Shown one piece after another: positions 59,520 to 64,000 of a stretch of DNA of 64,000 nt (positions within the stretch are counted from its first letter, which is position 1; the number at the start of each line of letters is the position of its first letter). Origin of the DNA: Brettanomyces bruxellensis (taxonomy: Eukaryota; Ascomycota; Pichiomycetes; Pichiales; Pichiaceae); NCBI RefSeq assembly GCF_011074885.1, contig NC_054685.1, forward strand, positions 558,001 to 622,000. The letters run 5' to 3'. The notes beneath the pieces were generated by a model. The model saw nothing but the letters and a program-made list of their open reading frames with translations. It had not been told where the DNA came from and ran no database searches. A program made the translations under genes and the position numbers.

Positions 59520-62324
59520 ATGGGGCGAAAAGATGCAAATCTTGCCGTTGACAGCATAGAATTGCAGCCTCAAGTGAGGTCAAGGAATAGTACATCGAGT
59601 ACGAGGTATATGGAAGGAACAGAAGTGACAGCAAGCGAAAATCCTTATGATGAAAGACTTACTGAGAATGAAGATGTAGATTATTATCCAGATGTTTCAC
59701 ACCACGGACGTCATACAGCAATTCCGACGTTTGATGACAGTGTGGAAGATGACTTTAGTATCCAGAAAGACTCTGGGTGGAAGGAGAGGCTCCGAAAATA
59801 CATTCATGGTGGAAAGATCAAGTTGCTGATAGTAATTGGTGCAGGGATGATTACCGTCTGCTTGTTGGCATATACACTTATAGCGTATGGAGGTGATAGC
59901 GAGTCGAGTAATGAAAACTCGACACATGACAGTACCGGGCTTATTGGAGGAATTAGCAGCGGTTCAGAAAAGGTGAATAAGTATAAAGATGACAGCAGTT
60001 TTGTCTCGTTGACACCAGCGTTTGGAGAAAGTGATCTTCTGATGAAGAAAAACCTAACGATGCAAGATTTCCGGATGGGTATGTACTATCCGTTTGAATT
60101 TGACGCCGAGTTTGTTGATGTGGATGGAAGCGGTATTAAGGTCAGGAGCGAAAGTGACAAGGCAAACGCTGAGAATACTGATTCTGGATTTTATATACAC
60201 AGATCAGGATCCGTCTGGGTTCTAAAGAAAGCAAATGACAGCAGCTTTGAAAAGAAGTTTCTTGATACCAAGAGCATAAAGTTTGAGGATAAAGGGGTTT
60301 ATGTGGGTCTTGTTTCAGTGGACAAGAACCTCAAGAGAGCACTTGTGTATTCTGATTTCGAATCCGGTTTCCGGCACTCGTCAAAAGCGAAATATTGGAT
60401 AGTTGACTTGGACTCTTTGAAGCCGGAGCCTGTCTACAAGCTTGAAAATGGGCATGTTGCAAAACTTTCATATGCAACTACATCCCCGGATTTCAATTAT
60501 GTGACGTTTGTCTACGAGAGCAACGTGTATATTCGAGATTTGAGGCAGAAGAGTGTTCTTTCTGTCACGCAGGATGGTTCCAAAGATATTTTCAATGGAA
60601 AACCGGACTGGGTGTATGAAGAGGAAGTGCTTGGAACGGGAGATACTATCTGGTGGTGTCCAGATGAGTCAAAGTTTGCATTTTTGACACTCAACGACAC
60701 TCAGGTGGACGACTATCAGCTCGAATTTTTCAAGGATCTGAAATATCCACAAATCGAGAGAATCAAATATCCGAAGGCCGGCGAGAAGAATCCAATTGCA
60801 AGTATTCACGTGTACGATGTGCAGCAGGGAATAGTCAGCACTGTTGGGCATGATGGAAGTAAGTTGGGTGATGACTACCTTGTTTACTCGATGAATTGGA
60901 TCACCGGAAACGAACTTTTAGTTAAGGAAACTGACAGAACAAGCCGAACTGTCGATATGAGACTCTACGATGTGGAAAATGATGTCAGCAAGATTGTCAG
61001 AACTATAAATACCGCAGAATATGGCGGATGGTACTATGGATCAGATATTAAAGGTCGGATTTTCTCGGTTCCGCATGATCCCGGTTATATTGATGATATC
61101 GTTGTCAATAATCACAGTCGACTTGCTTATTTTGCGAGTAGCACATCCACAAAACCGCAAAATGTGCTTGGTGGCACCTCTGGTAACTGGGAAACTATTG
61201 GAGGTGTTGTTGGATACAACAAAGAGAAAAGACTTGTTTATTTCATAGGTACAGGTGGTTCATCCGTGCAAAGAATTATATATGAAGCGAAATTAGATGG
61301 AGATGGGGGTTTCCGGGCGTTTTCAGATACTGATAAAATCGAAAACTACCAAGTAAAGTTTTCATCTAGTGCTCAGTACGCTTTACTGAGGTATGAGGGA
61401 CCTAACTTCCCATGGCAGCGTGTAGTGGATGTTGCAAAGTGGTTTGGTGTTGATCAAGAGCAGTATAGGAATGATAAAAGCGATTTTCACGAGTCGAAAG
61501 AAGTATATGACGCAATGAGGGACTATTCTGCACCAACGAAGACCTTTGAAAAGATTAAAATGGATGATGGCACGGAAATTGAGATGGTGGAAGTCCGACC
61601 AGCAGCATTTGATGTACAGAAGAAGTACCCGTTGCTTGTAAGTGTGTATGGGGGTCCGGGACTTCAGAAATTACAGTGTTCATTTAATTACGGCTTTGAG
61701 GAGGTTGTTTCATCATCTTTAGGAGCTGTTATCCTCTATATTGATCCACGAGGAACTGGAGGTCGTGATTGGAGGTTTCAATCCTATGCAAGAGACAAAT
61801 TGGGCTATTGGGAGCCACGAGATGTGACTGATGCGGTTAAAAAAGTGATTGAAAACAGAGGATACATTGATGCAGATAGAACTGCAGTCTGGGGGTGGTC
61901 ATATGGAGGATTCACAACTCTAAAAACGCTGGAATATGATAAGGGAAGTACGTTCAAATATGGTATGGCAGTTGCTCCAGTTACGGACTGGAAACTTTAC
62001 GATTCAGTGTATTCAGAAAGATATATGGGCCTCCCAGGCAAAAATGCGAATTATGACTCCACTTCCAGGGTTGTTGATGTGGAGTCTTTCAAGACGGTGA
62101 AAAGATTCTTGATTATGCATGGAACCGGTGATGATAACGTTCACGTGCAGAATACATACCGGTTACTCGATAGATTCAATATACAAAGCGTGGAAAATTA
62201 TGACATGCGTATTTTCCCAGACTCGGACCATAATATCAACTATCACAATGCTTATAAGATTGTCTTCGATAAGCTATATGATTGGCTAGATAGGGCTTTC
62301 CGAGGAGAATATGCCAACTTTTGA
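59520..62324 (+). CDS. STE13: Dipeptidyl aminopeptidase, type II membrane serine peptidase (STE13/DAP2)
   Basis: A 934-residue protein of the DPP4 family (S9B). A cytosolic N-terminus (about 1-98), one membrane span (about 100-124), a beta-propeller (about 170-640) and an alpha/beta-hydrolase domain. The catalytic triad is Ser794 (GWSYGGF), Asp871 (HGTGDDNVHVQN) and His904 (FPDSDHNINYH); DWVYEEEV in the propeller is the substrate-binding Glu-Glu loop. Family members remove X-Ala/X-Pro dipeptides. STE13 (Golgi, 931 residues) trims the alpha-factor repeats released by Kex2; DAP2 is the vacuolar, shorter paralogue. Length favours STE13, but a single ancestral copy could serve both roles. Confidence 0.92.
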   Translation: MGRKDANLAVDSIELQPQVRSRNSTSSTRYMEGTEVTASENPYDERLTENEDVDYYPDVSHHGRHTAIPTFDDSVEDDFSIQKDSGWKERLRKYIHGGKIKLLIVIGAGMITVCLLAYTLIAYGGDSESSNENSTHDSTGLIGGISSGSEKVNKYKDDSSFVSLTPAFGESDLLMKKNLTMQDFRMGMYYPFEFDAEFVDVDGSGIKVRSESDKANAENTDSGFYIHRSGSVWVLKKANDSSFEKKFLDTKSIKFEDKGVYVGLVSVDKNLKRALVYSDFESGFRHSSKAKYWIVDLDSLKPEPVYKLENGHVAKLSYATTSPDFNYVTFVYESNVYIRDLRQKSVLSVTQDGSKDIFNGKPDWVYEEEVLGTGDTIWWCPDESKFAFLTLNDTQVDDYQLEFFKDLKYPQIERIKYPKAGEKNPIASIHVYDVQQGIVSTVGHDGSKLGDDYLVYSMNWITGNELLVKETDRTSRTVDMRLYDVENDVSKIVRTINTAEYGGWYYGSDIKGRIFSVPHDPGYIDDIVVNNHSRLAYFASSTSTKPQNVLGGTSGNWETIGGVVGYNKEKRLVYFIGTGGSSVQRIIYEAKLDGDGGFRAFSDTDKIENYQVKFSSSAQYALLRYEGPNFPWQRVVDVAKWFGVDQEQYRNDKSDFHESKEVYDAMRDYSAPTKTFEKIKMDDGTEIEMVEVRPAAFDVQKKYPLLVSVYGGPGLQKLQCSFNYGFEEVVSSSLGAVILYIDPRGTGGRDWRFQSYARDKLGYWEPRDVTDAVKKVIENRGYIDADRTAVWGWSYGGFTTLKTLEYDKGSTFKYGMAVAPVTDWKLYDSVYSERYMGLPGKNANYDSTSRVVDVESFKTVKRFLIMHGTGDDNVHVQNTYRLLDRFNIQSVENYDMRIFPDSDHNINYHNAYKIVFDKLYDWLDRAFRGEYANF

Positions 62325-63002
62325 ATTCAAACGGTGTTTATGTGTATTTTGTTCGATAGTATTATTAATGTAATCTTGGTGCAGGCTAATGCTTTCTGAT
62401 AAACTGTAATTTGTGTAGAAGTACTTACATTTGGAAGGTAACACGTCTCAATTGATAGTTACACCACGTTCTGGAATTCTCCACACATAGGCTGAGACCT
62501 GGTACTATTTTAGCATTCATGTTATTTTCCAAGGTTATTTTTCCTCGATCGCAGTAGAATTGTGCGTTTTCCCCCACTCTTCTAGCATTGATGTGCTAAT
62601 TCTTGCCTTTTTGCCCAAAGAAATGTCAAAATGTAGCACATGGAAGAATGAGATTTTTTATCCAAACATAGCGCGCACAGGCAGATCTTATTGTTTATTG
62701 TTTATTTGCCTGACTGCTGACAGTAGCAATATTTTCTTTTTTTTTGGTTCGCACTATTTTTGTTGTCCCTGAGGGGCATCTCTTATCGCATGCGTATAAA
62801 TACCCAAGCCTCTTCCCAACACTTAAAATTTGAAAAAGCAATCCTTTCCCACCTTTGTTCTCTAAAATCATCATATTCTTGCTTCTCACCGCTTATACTT
62901 CCTAATAACACATTGCTGATCTGACTGATTCATTCTTTGTCTGCTGTTTTGCCCACAATAACTTGGAAATACCCGTCCCTTTATTGAGCAAGTAGGATTT
63001 CA
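62325..63002. other. Intergenic region STE13 / KHA1
   Basis: About 680 bp, T-rich in its right half (TTTTCTTTTTTTTTGG near 62733), with no gene or RNA seen. Confidence 0.5.
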
Positions 63003-64000
63003 ATGACTACCTCATCTGGAATTCTTGCGGGGGCAAACCCCCTAGAATACAACAGCTCGACTCCATATACGCTTTTCATCTTTCAGCTGATCCTCATTAT
63101 TGGTGTTGCGGAGCTTTTGCATTATCCCCTTTCGAAAATCAAGCAGCCTAAAGTCATTTCAGATGTTCTTTCAGGTATAATCTTGGGACCAACAGCCCTC
63201 GGCAAGATTCCAGGTTTCACGGATGCTGTTTTTCCTGACCAATCGATGCAGGGGCTCACACTAGTTTCCACTTTGGGTATTTGCCTCTTGCTTTTCATGG
63301 TTGGATGCGAGGTCGACATCAAATTCATCAAAAAGCACTTTGCCACGGCTTTATCGGTGGGAATTTTCAACATGGCTGTGCCCTTTGGCTTGGGATGTGC
63401 ATACTCCATCACTCTTTGGAAACACTACCGGCTTAACCAGCCCAATTTGCCTGATATCAAGTTTTCCACCTTTATGGTTTTCATTGGTGTCTCGATGTGC
63501 ATAACAGCATTTCCTGTTCTTGTCAGAATTCTCACAGAATTGCGTTTGGTGAAAGATCGTGTTGGAGTCGTTGTTTTGGCAGCTGGTATCACCAACGATT
63601 TGCTTGGATGGATTCTTCTTGCACTCTCAATCACATTGGCAAACTCTTCAAAGTCCGAAACAACTGTATATATCGTTTTGGTGACAATAGCTTGGGGTCT
63701 CTTCATCTGTTATCCGGTGCGCTGGCTTTTGAACTGGGTTTTAAACTCTGTCCTTCATGATCTCGATAATCCTTCCGGACCTTCCACCATGGCAATGTTA
63801 ATTATCCTATTGATGATGTTTGCCTCTGCTTTTTTCACCGATATTATAGGGGTTCATCCCATTTTCGGAGCATTTATTATGGGAACAATTGTGCCGCGGA
63901 CTAATAACTACGTTATCCGTCTTACCGAACGCATAGAGGATCTTGTCAACATCATTCTTTCGCCACTCTATTTTGGAATTGCCGGTTTGAATGCTGATCT
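63003..64000 (+). CDS. KHA1: Kha1-type K+/H+ antiporter, N-terminal part (runs off the right edge)
   Basis: An open frame begins with ATG at 63003 and stays open for 332 codons to the edge. It starts [19 protein letters not shown], close to the start of yeast Kha1, and shows about ten hydrophobic spans of a CPA2 exchanger. Conserved blocks are [82 protein letters not shown] and [18 protein letters not shown]; the ITND-LLGW segment carries the transport Asp. Kha1 exchanges K+ for H+ in Golgi and late-endosomal membranes and helps alkaline-pH growth. The missing C-terminal part lies beyond the window. Confidence 0.96.
   Translation, partial: [332 protein letters not shown]

Noticed and set aside
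1..64000. Transposons, LTRs, CRISPR arrays, rRNA
   Set aside because: No reverse transcriptase, integrase or transposase frames, no long terminal repeats and no regularly spaced repeat-spacer arrays were found; the tandem repeats have no unique spacers.

Overview
The window is an ordinary gene-dense stretch of a budding yeast (Saccharomycotina) nuclear chromosome. Almost every gene is a single open frame with a recognisable yeast orthologue. The two introns I can prove, in the TUB2 and ARP2 homologues, have GTAAGC/GTAAGT donors, TACTAAC branch sites and CAG acceptors, and they sit right behind very short first exons. CTG codons fall at conserved leucines (for example in the WHI3 RRM), which argues against the CUG-Ser clade. 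The long, AT-rich intergenic regions full of homopolymers, together with an MTFP1/MTP18-type gene, would suit a Pichiaceae yeast such as Brettanomyces/Dekkera or a relative. That placement is inference.

Left third (1-20,600): RIC1 (cut by the left edge), beta-tubulin TUB2, an Asi1/Asi3-type inner-nuclear-membrane RING E3, an orphan protein kinase, a small unknown gene, WHI3, the NAD(P)HX epimerase NNR1 and the septin SHS1/SEP7. Middle (20,600-46,300): bleomycin hydrolase LAP3, the prohormone protease KEX2, a small single-span membrane protein, NAD-glutamate dehydrogenase GDH2, the osmosensor SHO1, the spindle-checkpoint kinase MPS1, ARP2, the KEOPS kinase BUD32, a SOS7/KRE28-like kinetochore coiled coil and pantothenate kinase CAB1. 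Right third (46,300-64,000): a frameshifted 6-phosphogluconolactonase (SOL family), a small basic DUF2462 protein, a small unknown gene, a PSG1-like membrane protein, DSC3, MTFP1, a PDR16/17-type lipid-transfer protein, RPB8, the dipeptidyl aminopeptidase STE13/DAP2 and the K+/H+ antiporter KHA1 (cut by the right edge).

The genes are not in operons. Several share pathways: KEX2, STE13 and a probable KEX2 substrate (PSG1-like) form a late-Golgi processing set, with RIC1 and KHA1 also acting at the Golgi. ASI and DSC3 belong to membrane protein quality-control E3 complexes. TUB2, MPS1 and the SOS7-like gene serve the spindle and kinetochore. SHS1, WHI3 and ARP2 serve morphogenesis and the cell cycle. 

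I found no mobile element, rRNA, tRNA or CRISPR array, and no clearly new multi-gene system. The points most worth checking are the missing KEX2 signal peptide (an in-frame hydrophobic segment lies just upstream behind an amber codon), the one-base lesion exactly at the conserved His of the lactonase, a LAP3 that ends where its relatives are autoprocessed, a dispersed CCGATCGACGCGTC word in intergenic DNA, and several minisatellites in promoters and UTRs.
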